Assembly (NCBI GenBank): GCA_003225555.1
Contig: QIAM01000102.1
Coordinates: 1 to 46,402, forward strand
From: Acidobacteriota bacterium
GTDB lineage: Bacteria; Acidobacteriota; Terriglobia; Terriglobales; Acidobacteriaceae
DNA: 46,402 bases
Direction: 5' to 3'
Below, one piece after another: positions 18,080 through 27,481 of the stretch (the first letter of the stretch is position 1; every line of letters starts with the position of its first letter). The notes beneath the pieces were generated by a model. It did no database searches and was not told where the DNA came from. It saw nothing but the letters and a program-made list of their open reading frames with translations. A program made the translations under genes and the position numbers.

Positions 18080-18106
18080 CGTTTCATCCTCAAGTGTCTT
18101 CTCTAA

Positions 18107-20791
18107 TCAGAAAACCTCGACTGACTTGCTTTGTGTTTGCCCAGTCAGCATATCTCTCACGCGTATCGTCCAAACACCAGCCTGATCATTGAGCGCCATT
18201 GGCAGGATTCTGTCCACTCGTCCGTGGGAAGCAAGCACATTGCCGCTATAGTGGGGCGCGAGCTTGCCTGCGGGATCCACTATATCCACATGAAACACGT
18301 GCGCTGCCGCCGGGGATGAGCCGGAAAAACTCAATCCCACTCGACCGGATTGGCCTCGGCCAAGCCGAGAGGGTGCGGAAACGGCGAGTGTCGGTAATGG
18401 AACCGGTGAGATCGCGAGTATCGTCGGCTCGTACGGATCAAGCTGGATCGTGACCTGTTTTCTTTTTCCCAAAGACTTTGCAGCCCGGACGTCGTAGACA
18501 TAAGAGTCTCCTGGCAGCGTAAGAAGTACTGTCCGCGGCTTCTCGAAGCGCTGGTTCGAGATGGTTTCTGGAGGTCCGAGATCCTCTATGTACAGTTGAC
18601 GGTTAGCCAGCAGACCGACGATGTTAACCCCGCCGTTCCTGAACGTATGCACCTCGACGCCGACGGCAGGCTCGCCAGATGATTCCGTAACCGCAAAGGC
18701 AGGAGCAATGCTTGCGTTTTTGAACACCCCGCCCGTAAGTCGGAGCGCGCTCTGTTCTTTGCCTAAAAGGCGATCTCGATAGTAATTGAGCATTCCTGCG
18801 CTCAGATAAATTGCCTTGCCTTGCCCAAAGGCGCGCTCTGTGACAGGGCCATTGTGTGGACCGCTGAAGAGATCGGCGAGCAGGGGACGAGGAAGTTTGC
18901 GGCCATGCTCGTCGAACACTCCAGGCTCTCCGTCGGCGATCAACACTCCTCCCTGCTCCACGAAGCGAAACATGGCATCCGCCTCGCCCTTTGAAATGGC
19001 AGTCGAGTGAGGCAGGATCAGGACGCGATAGCCGCCCCGAAGCAACTCACCGTCTTCAACTTGGTCATAGGCGACGAAGCGGTACTGCAGGCCCAGGTCT
19101 TCGATCAATCGGCACCAGGATTCACGCAGGCGTTGAAAGTCGCCACCCTCCTCGGTGGACGAGCTGCGCTTGACCCATGCTTCACCTTTGGGCCTTTGCT
19201 CGAGCAGCCAATCAATGCGCAAGCTGGGCTGGGAGTAGTGGATGGCAATCGAGTCCGACTGCCGCTCACTATTGATCAAGAGCGCGCCGACGCCGCTGGT
19301 CAGCTCTATGTAGAACGGCGCCGACTCCTTGCCTCGTGGGCCGACGGTACCGTCCTTGTTGACAAATTCGTACTTGTCGTCCCACACGATGAGCCCGCGA
19401 TTCCCGTGGAGCAGTTCATACCACAGGCGCCACTTTTCCTGTGCCCCTTTCCCTCCGGTCGTGATCAATCTCACCAATTTCGGGTTGAGCGACTCAAGTA
19501 TCTCCATGTTGCCGCCGATATCGTATGGTTCCATGGCGGTGAGAACTTTCGCCAGCCGCGGGTAGTCATACCCGCCCCAGCCGGGTACCTGTCCTCCCTC
19601 AAGAGCAACGTAGGCTTCCGGGTCGACGGAGTGAACCGCGTCCACACCCATCTTGACGGCATTGGCAAACGAAACGTCCATCCACTCCTTGAAATCTCCC
19701 CAGGAGGAGAAGTTGTCGCCTGACTGTTTCATCGCCTCGTTGGTAGTCATGGGCGTGACCAGGTCCCATGCGGTGAAGTTCGTGCCCCACTGTTGATTGA
19801 GAGCGGCCAACGTGCCATACCGCTCTTTGAGCCACTTGCGCATTTCCGCAAGGGACTGATCCGAGAAGTCAAAGTCCCAATATGCCGCCAGGTCCGCGAT
19901 ACCACTCTCGTCGCCGAGGTTGTAGAAAAGCGGCCGGTAGGGAGCGTTGATGCGGGCGCACGCTACCAGGCGGTCATGGATTGTCTTGAGCCACTCTGGG
20001 TCCGACAGACTCGGGTGCCGCTTAAAGGCTTCCTTACTAGAGGGATCTTTCGCGTAGAGCTCTTTGGCCTCTTCAAATTTCCAATTCACCGGCCGATCAG
20101 GGAACCAGCGATGGTATTCGGAGTAGAAGTCGGTGGCAATATTCTCCAGATACCAGCGCAGATCATTCTTCAAAAGGTCCTGAGGCAAATCCTTCTTCGC
20201 AAGGTATTCAGGTAAATCTACGGGTTTACCGCGGTGCATCGCCGCAGTGATGCCGAGCGTCTTGAGCACGGAGTATTGCTCGGCGTTGTGGTTTTGCCAC
20301 ATGATGGTCTCGTAATCCCACCAGGTGTGTTCCGTCGGACTGGCGACGAACGAGGCACTGGCATTTTCTTCCCGATTGTCCGGCTCGCCTTTACGATTCT
20401 TGCCTGTAAAGGAAAAATGAACGCTCAACTCGTTCTGCATTGCGACTGCGCGTCGCAGATCGAGCTCGAATCCCACCTGGGATTCGTCGGTGAGCACAAC
20501 TGGCAACTTGCGATCTTCAATCACGCGGCCATAAACGTCGGTCCACTTAATGGACAGCTGGCCTTGGCCTGTGGAAGGCCATGCGGTTTTGTAAACGAAC
20601 TGCACCGGACCAGTACGCTCGAGCGCCGCGGAGGGCAGCAGGATTTCACCGGCAAAGGCGAGTTGTGCCGCCAAGATGCTCGCGCAGAACATCGGGAGAC
20701 TTACCTGACGCATACGGTACCGGTCCACGAGGGAACGGAGCGTGGCTGTCGCGGGTGTTGTCGCCAGGAGACTTTGTCTTGTGTTCTTCAT
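18107..20791 (-). CDS. secreted GH42-like (beta-galactosidase trimer-type) glycoside hydrolase
   Basis: About 894 residues. A signal peptide-like segment MRQVSLPMFCASILAAQLAFAG lies some 26 residues in; the ATG at 20791 has AAGGA just upstream and I use it. ATG 20824 would overlap the preceding gene by 4 bp, and ATG 20713 would start right at the signal. The centre shows the GH42-like pattern: FYNLGDESGIADL with a candidate acid/base acid pair, ERYGTLAALNQQWGTNFTAW, and a later candidate nucleophile in GGNMEILESL. A Rossmann-like trimerisation domain follows (YRVLILPHSTAIS, GGVLIADGEPG), then a beta-rich C-terminus. It would hydrolyse a beta-glycosidic bond of an exported or periplasmic oligosaccharide. 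Exact specificity is unknown. Confidence 0.7.
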   Translation of the reverse strand: MKNTRQSLLATTPATATLRSLVDRYRMRQVSLPMFCASILAAQLAFAGEILLPSAALERTGPVQFVYKTAWPSTGQGQLSIKWTDVYGRVIEDRKLPVVLTDESQVGFELDLRRAVAMQNELSVHFSFTGKNRKGEPDNREENASASFVASPTEHTWWDYETIMWQNHNAEQYSVLKTLGITAAMHRGKPVDLPEYLAKKDLPQDLLKNDLRWYLENIATDFYSEYHRWFPDRPVNWKFEEAKELYAKDPSSKEAFKRHPSLSDPEWLKTIHDRLVACARINAPYRPLFYNLGDESGIADLAAYWDFDFSDQSLAEMRKWLKERYGTLAALNQQWGTNFTAWDLVTPMTTNEAMKQSGDNFSSWGDFKEWMDVSFANAVKMGVDAVHSVDPEAYVALEGGQVPGWGGYDYPRLAKVLTAMEPYDIGGNMEILESLNPKLVRLITTGGKGAQEKWRLWYELLHGNRGLIVWDDKYEFVNKDGTVGPRGKESAPFYIELTSGVGALLINSERQSDSIAIHYSQPSLRIDWLLEQRPKGEAWVKRSSSTEEGGDFQRLRESWCRLIEDLGLQYRFVAYDQVEDGELLRGGYRVLILPHSTAISKGEADAMFRFVEQGGVLIADGEPGVFDEHGRKLPRPLLADLFSGPHNGPVTERAFGQGKAIYLSAGMLNYYRDRLLGKEQSALRLTGGVFKNASIAPAFAVTESSGEPAVGVEVHTFRNGGVNIVGLLANRQLYIEDLGPPETISNQRFEKPRTVLLTLPGDSYVYDVRAAKSLGKRKQVTIQLDPYEPTILAISPVPLPTLAVSAPSRLGRGQSGRVGLSFSGSSPAAAHVFHVDIVDPAGKLAPHYSGNVLASHGRVDRILPMALNDQAGVWTIRVRDMLTGQTQSKSVEVF

Positions 20792-20820
20792 GGATCCTTT
20801 CGGAAGGCCTCTGCTCCAGT

Positions 20821-21744
20821 TCATCGTTTCGGTTCGCTATCTGAGGCATTACGAGGAAAAGTATTCATTCCCAACACCGCCTCCAGGAACTTCGAAGCTT
20901 CGATCATGTCACCCGCCTTAAACACGATCGTGCTGCCACGCGGCCTTTCAACTCCAGGCAGGTAAGACACCAGCTCCGCCTCCACGATATTCTTGAATGT
21001 CACCTCGAGCTTCACCGGATGGGTGAGGCGATAAGGTTTCATAGCCTTCCGGCCTTCGACAGCACGCTTCACGCCCTCCTGGATGAGGCGCTGGCATATC
21101 TCCGGGGCCATCATCGTGGCCGAATAGAACCCTGTGGCCTGCTTGACCGCGACCGTACTAATCGGACCGAGCAGCTCCCGTGCTTGTTGACCGATGGCCT
21201 GGTCTCCTGACAAGAACACTACGGGCACGCCGAACTCTCCAGCTATCGCGGCATTGAGTCCGGCCTCCGGCACAGCAGTGTCATTCAGTTTCAGTTCAAA
21301 GATTCGGGCGCTGCTCATGGTGTGGGAGAGAATCGCCGAGGGCGTTCCCTCGCCAGCGTGGTAGCCAATGAAAACAACAGCGTCAAACGTGTCATCGATA
21401 CCCTGCATCATCGCGAGCGGCCTGGGAAAGGCGCGAACCAGTCGGGCACGATGGTCAAGAATTTCGATATCAATGTTCTGAGCATTCCAGTGGGAATCGC
21501 TGACGAGAACTTCGTTTGCACCTGCCTCGAAAGCCCCGGAGATTGCAGAATTCACCTCCAGGGTCATGAGCCGCCGGAATTTCTCATATTCAGGCGCGCC
21601 GGGGGCGGCTTGTACCTGCCACGTGCTTACGCCTCCGACGCCCTCCATATCGGCCGAGATATAGACCTTCAGCTTCTTGTCCTGGGTCTGCACCGTAGCT
21701 GCCAACAACAGGATGCTCAGGAAAGCGCGGATTCCGTTTCGCAT
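20821..21744 (-). CDS. M55-family D-aminopeptidase (DppA-like), second copy
   Basis: 307 residues from the ATG at 21744, preceded by GGAGGGG; a longer form from 21759 is less likely. The signal peptide MRNGIRAFLSILLLAATVQ implies export. M55 zinc ligands: D32 and E34 (ISADMEGVGG), His in VSDSHWNAQN, His in FIGYHAGEG and Glu in VPEAGLNA, with the LSHTMSS segment near the nucleophile region. It would release N-terminal D-residues from short peptides. Together with the copy at 13812, one operon holds two M55 enzymes separated by carbohydrate genes, which suggests two different D-peptide substrates or successive steps on one. Confidence 0.86.
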   Translation of the reverse strand: MRNGIRAFLSILLLAATVQTQDKKLKVYISADMEGVGGVSTWQVQAAPGAPEYEKFRRLMTLEVNSAISGAFEAGANEVLVSDSHWNAQNIDIEILDHRARLVRAFPRPLAMMQGIDDTFDAVVFIGYHAGEGTPSAILSHTMSSARIFELKLNDTAVPEAGLNAAIAGEFGVPVVFLSGDQAIGQQARELLGPISTVAVKQATGFYSATMMAPEICQRLIQEGVKRAVEGRKAMKPYRLTHPVKLEVTFKNIVEAELVSYLPGVERPRGSTIVFKAGDMIEASKFLEAVLGMNTFPRNASDSEPKR

Positions 21745-21802
21745 TGCCCCTCCAGGCAAAGTCGGGAAGAGAAAGCTCTACAAATTTCTTGGCCGAACTA
21801 GA

Positions 21803-23626
21803 TCAATCGCTCGTCACTGTGAACAGAATCTCCTGTTCACCTGGACGCACGAACCGGTCCTCTTTGGTTCTCTTCACCTGCAATGGTACTGAGAGCAATC
21901 CCACAGCATGATCCAGCTTGGCTTCTGGTTTGTTCATGTAAGGATTGAAAGGATAAATGGGCCACACAAGCCGGGCTGTGGGATCCATCTTCAAGGTCCA
22001 GCCATGATGACGGATTTCGCCGCGCAAATCCTCCGGCGAAAGTTCCACTCGATCGGTCCCAAGCACGATCCGCTTACCGCCGCCGGTTTCCAGCGTCTCC
22101 CCCGCTTTCAGGCAAATCTGTACGTTGAGCTTCGCTTCCTCCGCAGGCGTCCCCCGGCCGGTTAGCACAAAGCGAAGCCGCAATTGCTTTTCAGAGGGTT
22201 GAGGAATGTACAAGTCACTAAAGAAAGTGTTATAGGACAGAGAAAGCCGGTCCTGCTTGTCGCTCATTTGCAGACGGCTGCTGAGAGGCAGATGAAAAAT
22301 CTGCCCCTCGATCTTTTCCGAAAACGTGGCAAGCTCAGGCTGCCGTTTGGAGTTGGCGCCGGAGATGATCAAGCCGTATTTCTCGTGAAAGACGCTGACA
22401 CTGCTTTGCCGGTCGAGGTAGAACTGGCTGAAGACCGATTGCGTGTTTAGCACACCGGAAAGGGCTACAACCCAGGGCCCGGTCTTGCGAATCCCCGCCG
22501 GGATACTCATTTGGTAGGAATAGTGCGCCTGGTCCTGAGGGATGGGTTCCGTGCGCCCCTCGTGATAGTACAGCGCGCTCTGCGCCAGCCGCCCCAATGC
22601 GTCCAGGGTCAGACCCCAGTGTTCCCACTGCGGATCCATCCTGGTCAAGTTGTCGGCATCGAAAAAGCTGGTCAGAAACTGCGCGTACCGGCGGCCGTCA
22701 GGAAAATTGGAGAAGCCGAAATGTCCCCACGCATCAACTCCCCAGTAGCGGTTGCGGTCGTTGATGACCTCGACTGGAATGCCATCGGGATAGGTAAAGT
22801 ACTTATGAAAGTCGGTGGAGCGGCGCAAAGCCTGGAGCGCTGCCGGGTCGTGCGTGTACTCCCAGTAAAGCGCCACCTGCGTGGAGGTCACATAGTCGTA
22901 ACCGGTGGTTGGTCCTGCCCTGCTGTGTTCTCCCCAGTATCCGTCGGTTGTCTGCTCCTCAGCAGCGAAACGATGCAGCACCCGACTGCCCAGCTTTACC
23001 CAATCCTGGTTCCCAAACACATGCCCGGCAAGCAGCAGCAGTGAGGCCCACTGCGCATAATGATTTGGCGAAGTACCTATGTACGGCGAGTTATACCAGG
23101 GAAAATCCAGACGCTCGCTAGTGTCGGGAACCAACGGAATTACAATCTTCTCGATTTCCCGCTTCCAGCGCGCCTTGCGATCCTCTCCGAGTTCAGGACC
23201 CAGCAGTCGGTAGGCTTCGAGCCACATATAGGTGTCCCAATCACTGTCGAGGCGCGGCTCGTAGCGGCCTTTCTCGCTTTCAGAGGCGAGAAAATCACCG
23301 ATGCGAAGGGTGAGGTCAAGCATTTTGGGATCGTGATATCGGGGATTCGTCGTGTGTCTCTTGCTGTAGAGGACAGCAGACGCCAGAATGGAATAGGGAA
23401 AGTGGCTCCACCCCGGAAGTGCTTCCAGCGTTTCCAGATTCGCCGAGGGCTCGGCATTCAGCCTCGCCTCGACCTGAGCGGCGCCCGCTTCCAGCAGACG
23501 GAAGTAAGCGCCGGGGAGATGCGTGTTGTCCGGACTCGTCGCCAGCGAAAACCCAGACAGGCAAAGTACGCTCACGAGTACGATAGTAAGCTTCCCGGTT
23601 AATGCAGCACACATACGTGCGATCAT
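21803..23626 (-). CDS. secreted alpha/alpha-toroid protein, possible polysaccharide lyase-like
   Basis: 607 residues with a signal peptide (KLTIVLVSVLCLSGFSLA). The N-terminal 380 residues are helical with many aromatic and charged motifs (DSDWDTYMWLEAYRLLG, YNSPYIGTSPNHYAQWA, DGYWGEHSRAGPTTGYDYV) that look like an alpha/alpha toroid of the kind found in alginate/heparin lyases and unsaturated glucuronyl hydrolases. The rest is beta-rich (about 400-600). Tyrosine, histidine and asparagine residues suited to lyase chemistry are present, but I could not match it to a named family. The start has AGGAG close by. It lies 14 bp after the esterase gene and is clearly operonic. An uncharacterised glycan-processing enzyme is the fairest description. 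Confidence 0.6.
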   Translation of the reverse strand: MIARMCAALTGKLTIVLVSVLCLSGFSLATSPDNTHLPGAYFRLLEAGAAQVEARLNAEPSANLETLEALPGWSHFPYSILASAVLYSKRHTTNPRYHDPKMLDLTLRIGDFLASESEKGRYEPRLDSDWDTYMWLEAYRLLGPELGEDRKARWKREIEKIVIPLVPDTSERLDFPWYNSPYIGTSPNHYAQWASLLLLAGHVFGNQDWVKLGSRVLHRFAAEEQTTDGYWGEHSRAGPTTGYDYVTSTQVALYWEYTHDPAALQALRRSTDFHKYFTYPDGIPVEVINDRNRYWGVDAWGHFGFSNFPDGRRYAQFLTSFFDADNLTRMDPQWEHWGLTLDALGRLAQSALYYHEGRTEPIPQDQAHYSYQMSIPAGIRKTGPWVVALSGVLNTQSVFSQFYLDRQSSVSVFHEKYGLIISGANSKRQPELATFSEKIEGQIFHLPLSSRLQMSDKQDRLSLSYNTFFSDLYIPQPSEKQLRLRFVLTGRGTPAEEAKLNVQICLKAGETLETGGGKRIVLGTDRVELSPEDLRGEIRHHGWTLKMDPTARLVWPIYPFNPYMNKPEAKLDHAVGLLSVPLQVKRTKEDRFVRPGEQEILFTVTSD

Positions 23627-23640
23627 GCTGCTCCTCGCGG

Positions 23641-25803
23641 CTAGTTGCCGTCAGCTAATTCGTGGTAGACCGTGATCGCGTCCTCACCGGACCTGCGGTC
23701 CCGGATGTGAATAGCTTTCTCCGCACCCGCTTGCCGGAACGCGTCGACGGTACGACCGTATTCCTTGTTGATTTCACTGGCGGGCAATTCGTGTCCCATC
23801 GGGTCGTTGCCATTCACAATCCAGACGTCGCGATGGGTCAGGGTCGCGACTAGATCGGGCAAGTCATAGAACTTCAAGGCGCGAGGAACGATGCTCTCAA
23901 AGACTTGCCGGTGAACTTTATTCCTCACGACGGACTCATAGGAAGACAACATGCCTTCGAGAGCAAGTTTCTTGATCCGATGGTCGAGCACTGCGGCGTA
24001 CAGGGCTGGTACCGCGCCTCCGTCTTTGCCATAGACATAAACGTTGTTTGGGTCAACGTCCTGACGCGCCGAGAGCAAATCAACGCCGCGCGTGATGTCA
24101 AGGGCGCGCATTCCGACCATCGTCTTGCCGACTAGCAAAGCCTTCATTGCGTCGTCGTAATCTCCGAAGTAGTGATCGAATTCTCTGCTGTTGACCTCCG
24201 CGGTGACTCTGGTTTCGCCGAAGCCTCTGGCATCGATGGAGAGCACGATTACGCCGGCTTTCACGAATTGCTCAGCCTCCGGTGCCGAATCTGCCTTGCC
24301 GTCTCCAGTAATCATCAGCACCGCAGCCTTCTTTCCAGCTCCCGCATCGGGAACATATAGCAGCGATGGAATCAAGATTCCGGGCTCGCTCTCGTAGATC
24401 AGCCTGTCAATGTGATAACCGGAACGGGGGAGCGTGCCATAAGGATTCTGCTTTAAGGGCGCGCTCGCAGGTTCGTAGTGGGCCAACTCACGCGCTTTGC
24501 GGATGACTTCATCGGGCCGCGTGAGACGACTCGCCTTCGCCTGCTCCAGACGCTTCAGATTTAAGGTAAAGACGCTCTCACCGCCTAGTGAAGTAGCGAC
24601 CTGGCCGGTCGGAGTGGCGCGCAACTCCTCAGGAGTGGACATCTCGATCTCTGGCTCTGGATTTTTATCTTCCGCGCCATTCAGCCAGTGGGCGAACCAG
24701 TCGTAAGCCGCCAGGCGACGGCCCTTGTTATATCCGTGACCGTCGTCGGCTTCAAACATCCCGACCTTGTCCTTTGCACCGATCGCCTCGTACACCTTGG
24801 CCGCTTCGGAAAACGTCTCTCGGGCGCCTGCGATCGGAAAAAAATCGCGAATGGCGGAGAGCATGAGGTAGGGCTTGGGAGCGAACGCGTACAGATAATC
24901 AGGATAGTCGATCCCGTCTTGCAGCCACCAGGGGAACACTTGTTCCCCGTCTTGCGGACCAATCGTGCGCAGCATCAAATTCCACGAAGTGATATAGCAG
25001 GAAGGCGCAGCGACCTTGATGCGGTCATCCAAAGCCGCGATATAAGCAGTGTGGGTGCCGCCACCCGAATTTCCCGTCAAGCCGACCCGTGCGGGATCAA
25101 CTTCCCTGCGCGAGAGAAGATAATCGAGGGCACGCATGCCATCCCAGATGGTGTAGCGGGCCACATGGTCCCCGGTCAGCATGCACTGCGTCCCGACTAT
25201 GGTGTGCTCAGTAGTTGAATCACCCACTTTGGACTCACGCAGGTCTTCGTCATAAATCTGCAGCCGTTCGCCCTGGCCAATCGGGTCCCAAGTCAGGGCA
25301 ACGTAGCCTTTTGTCGCGAGCGACCCGAGCATCTGCTGCCAGGTTGGATTGGTCTTGCCTCCACGCTCATGCCCCAGGGGAAACAGAATCGCTGGATAAG
25401 GCGGATGTCCGGTTTTCGGCAGATAGAGATTTGCGGTTACATAGAAGTGTGGTTGGCTCTCGAAAATCACCTTCTCGATTCGGTACTTGGGCCGCTCCAC
25501 AATCCCCACCACACGAGGGTTCAGCGGCGTTCTCTCGGGAAAGCCCCCGAGATCGTCGAGCATCCGCTCGCGCAGATAGGCTTTCCGTTTGTTCACCCCT
25601 TCGATAGTGGAAAGCCGCTCCATCTGGACCTTGCGCTCCGCGAGCATGCGGAATCCGATATTGTTCAAGTACGACGGCAACATGCGCCGAAGATCCTGGA
25701 ACTGCTCCAGTCCGGAGGCGAAATTCAACTCCTCGGACTGCTGCGCCGCTGTGGGCAGGACGAACAGGCAAACGAGGATACTAACGATGTGCACGGATCG
25801 CAT
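23641..25803 (-). CDS. secreted tandem alpha/beta-hydrolase (acetyl-xylan-esterase-like)
   Basis: About 720 residues from the ATG at 25803, which has AAGGGG some 8 nt upstream and begins the signal peptide MRSVHIVSILVCLFVLPTA. Longer in-frame starts up to 25908 would run into the neighbouring gene. The N-terminal hydrolase domain has nucleophile S246 in GNSGGG, an acid in AIRDFF and the catalytic histidine in DDGHGYNKG, matching the acetyl-xylan-esterase/dienelactone-hydrolase group. The second domain repeats the fold, but the nucleophile elbow reads GKDGG (D594 in place of serine), so it is probably non-catalytic and structural. It would remove acyl groups from a glycan in the periplasm, clearing the way for the GH42-like and toroid enzymes downstream. 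Confidence 0.75.
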   Translation of the reverse strand: MRSVHIVSILVCLFVLPTAAQQSEELNFASGLEQFQDLRRMLPSYLNNIGFRMLAERKVQMERLSTIEGVNKRKAYLRERMLDDLGGFPERTPLNPRVVGIVERPKYRIEKVIFESQPHFYVTANLYLPKTGHPPYPAILFPLGHERGGKTNPTWQQMLGSLATKGYVALTWDPIGQGERLQIYDEDLRESKVGDSTTEHTIVGTQCMLTGDHVARYTIWDGMRALDYLLSRREVDPARVGLTGNSGGGTHTAYIAALDDRIKVAAPSCYITSWNLMLRTIGPQDGEQVFPWWLQDGIDYPDYLYAFAPKPYLMLSAIRDFFPIAGARETFSEAAKVYEAIGAKDKVGMFEADDGHGYNKGRRLAAYDWFAHWLNGAEDKNPEPEIEMSTPEELRATPTGQVATSLGGESVFTLNLKRLEQAKASRLTRPDEVIRKARELAHYEPASAPLKQNPYGTLPRSGYHIDRLIYESEPGILIPSLLYVPDAGAGKKAAVLMITGDGKADSAPEAEQFVKAGVIVLSIDARGFGETRVTAEVNSREFDHYFGDYDDAMKALLVGKTMVGMRALDITRGVDLLSARQDVDPNNVYVYGKDGGAVPALYAAVLDHRIKKLALEGMLSSYESVVRNKVHRQVFESIVPRALKFYDLPDLVATLTHRDVWIVNGNDPMGHELPASEINKEYGRTVDAFRQAGAEKAIHIRDRRSGEDAITVYHELADGN

Positions 25804-25840
25804 TCTTGCACCCCTTCGCATCGTCCCCCATCCACTGCGA

Positions 25841-27172
25841 TTACAGTTTGACCAGATCCTGGATCTTGATCGCCTGACTGCCGCGTTCGATACTGTGACG
25901 TGCGGCAATTCCGATCAGACTTGAAAGAGCACCGGCGCGCAGATCGGCGCGCAGATTTAGCGGATCAGAACTCTGTGGTCCGCGAAAAATCAGATCCTGT
26001 ATCGAGTTGTCGGCCCCACCATGCCCGCCAGCCCGCGGCTTCTCCAGATCGTTTACCACTTCAGATTTGCCAAAGCTGCGTGTCAGGCGGACTTCGTTGT
26101 TGGCGAACCCGTTGGCTTTGACTTCGTTGTAGTCCAGCCGTCCACGGCGCCCATTGATCGAAATGGCCTGACCTTCATAGGGCAAATAAGTATTGGCCGT
26201 GTAGGTGAGATAGACGCCGTTCTCGTATTTAACAACCACGGACATCGTATCGTAAATGTTTATGTCCTCCCGCCAGACGCAACCATCGCGGAGGTAGCCA
26301 TCTTCGGATTCACATTCAGTGTAGAGCTTCACGTACTGCGGGTTCTGGGTGACGTCCCAGTAGAATTTGCACTGCTGCTTGAATGGACAAACGCGGCAGT
26401 GCGTGTTGCGAAAGGAATTGTTACGCCCATAGAATTTCAAATCACCGAAGGCTGTCACCTCCACCGGCTTGGAATCCAGCCACCAGTTGGCCAAATCAAA
26501 ATGATGCGAGGCTTTGTGGACCAGCAACGTCCCTGAGTTCTCTTTCAGCCGGTGCCAACGGCGGAAGTAGTCTGCGCCGTGACTAGTGTCCAAGTACTCG
26601 TGAAAGTCCACCGAAATGACATCGCCAATGGCTTTCTCCAACAGCAACTGCTTCACTTTCTTAGCCTCCGGAGCGTGGCGGGCGTTGAAGGTCACAGTAA
26701 CTCTCTTGCTGCTTTTCTTTTGTGCGTCCAGGATCGCCTGACACTGCTGTTCATCGGTGCACAGCGGCTTTTCGGTCATTACGTCTGCGCCCAGTTCCAG
26801 CCCGCGAACGATGTAACGGTAGTGAGTGCCATCCACGGTAGTCACCATCACCGTATCGGGACGAGTTTCCTGAATCATCCGGTCGAAGTCCACGAAGGTG
26901 GGGGCGCTGATCCCAATCAGCTTCTTGGCCGCTTCGACGCGCTTGCGGTTGATATCGCATAGCCCCACAATTTCGACCACGTCACTGTAGCCTTTCACAA
27001 CGTCTTGTCCCCAAGTGAGGGAGCCACGATTACCGGTGCCTACGATGGCCATTCGCAGACGTGGCTGTGGTGCCGCCTGCAGCGAAATAAAGGGAGTTGC
27101 CGTCGCGGCCAGCGCCGCCCCGCCGGCGGCGATGAATGCGCGTCTGGTGATGGTTGAATCTTTTGTTGTCAT
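25841..27172 (-). CDS. Tat-exported Gfo/Idh/MocA-family oxidoreductase with Cys-rich insert
   Basis: 443 residues. A twin-arginine leader (ITRRAFIAAGGAALAATATPF) is followed by the NAD(P)-binding Rossmann fold (AIVGTGNRG, residues 42-50), the EKP motif (K135) and a C-terminal substrate domain with KASHHFDLANWW. An unusual insert carries cysteines C259, C262, C268, C287 and C298 (HCRVCPFKQQC then two more), like a small Fe-S or zinc site. The tightly bound NAD of exported family members acts as a redox cofactor in sugar-epimerising or glycosidase-like reactions (for example GH109), so a glycosidic or epimerase role is possible. It is the first gene of the nine-gene operon; the start has GAGGA about 8 nt upstream. 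The divergent promoter region at 27173-27481 controls it. Confidence 0.8.
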   Translation of the reverse strand: MTTKDSTITRRAFIAAGGAALAATATPFISLQAAPQPRLRMAIVGTGNRGSLTWGQDVVKGYSDVVEIVGLCDINRKRVEAAKKLIGISAPTFVDFDRMIQETRPDTVMVTTVDGTHYRYIVRGLELGADVMTEKPLCTDEQQCQAILDAQKKSSKRVTVTFNARHAPEAKKVKQLLLEKAIGDVISVDFHEYLDTSHGADYFRRWHRLKENSGTLLVHKASHHFDLANWWLDSKPVEVTAFGDLKFYGRNNSFRNTHCRVCPFKQQCKFYWDVTQNPQYVKLYTECESEDGYLRDGCVWREDINIYDTMSVVVKYENGVYLTYTANTYLPYEGQAISINGRRGRLDYNEVKANGFANNEVRLTRSFGKSEVVNDLEKPRAGGHGGADNSIQDLIFRGPQSSDPLNLRADLRAGALSSLIGIAARHSIERGSQAIKIQDLVKL

Positions 27173-27481
27173 CTTCGTTTTCCTCTAAATGACGATGGCG
27201 CGGTTAAACTCGAGGCGACAATTTTGGTGATATGTTATATATCACAGGCAGGCATGTGGGCACACTTTTGTGTGAATGTCTCGGGCAAGCTCTCAGGTGC
27301 TGCGGCAGATTTCACCGGAAGGTCGTGAATACCGTCGCAGCCTCAGTCGTCAGCACTGCTATGTTTCGATGGTCATCGACACCCACCGATCAGTGGGCGA
27401 CTTTGACAATGATCAGGTCACTTGGCTATAAGCTGATGTCTCGCCTGTAACCCATTCTGTTGTGAAGTGCGCGAGGGCCCA
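27173..27481. promoter_or_regulatory. divergent promoter region with operator-like repeat
   Basis: This 309-bp gap separates two divergently read transcription units and contains no gene. At 27228-27244 lies TGATAT-GTTAT-ATATCA, a perfect 6-bp inverted repeat with a 5-bp spacer. It lies about 55 bp upstream of the oxidoreductase start and about 240 bp from the amidohydrolase. The sequence GATATGTTATATATCAC resembles GATATATTGTATACAC ahead of the GntR gene (28602), with one added base, so one regulator may bind both. Exact -35/-10 boxes for either direction were not clear. Confidence 0.45.
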
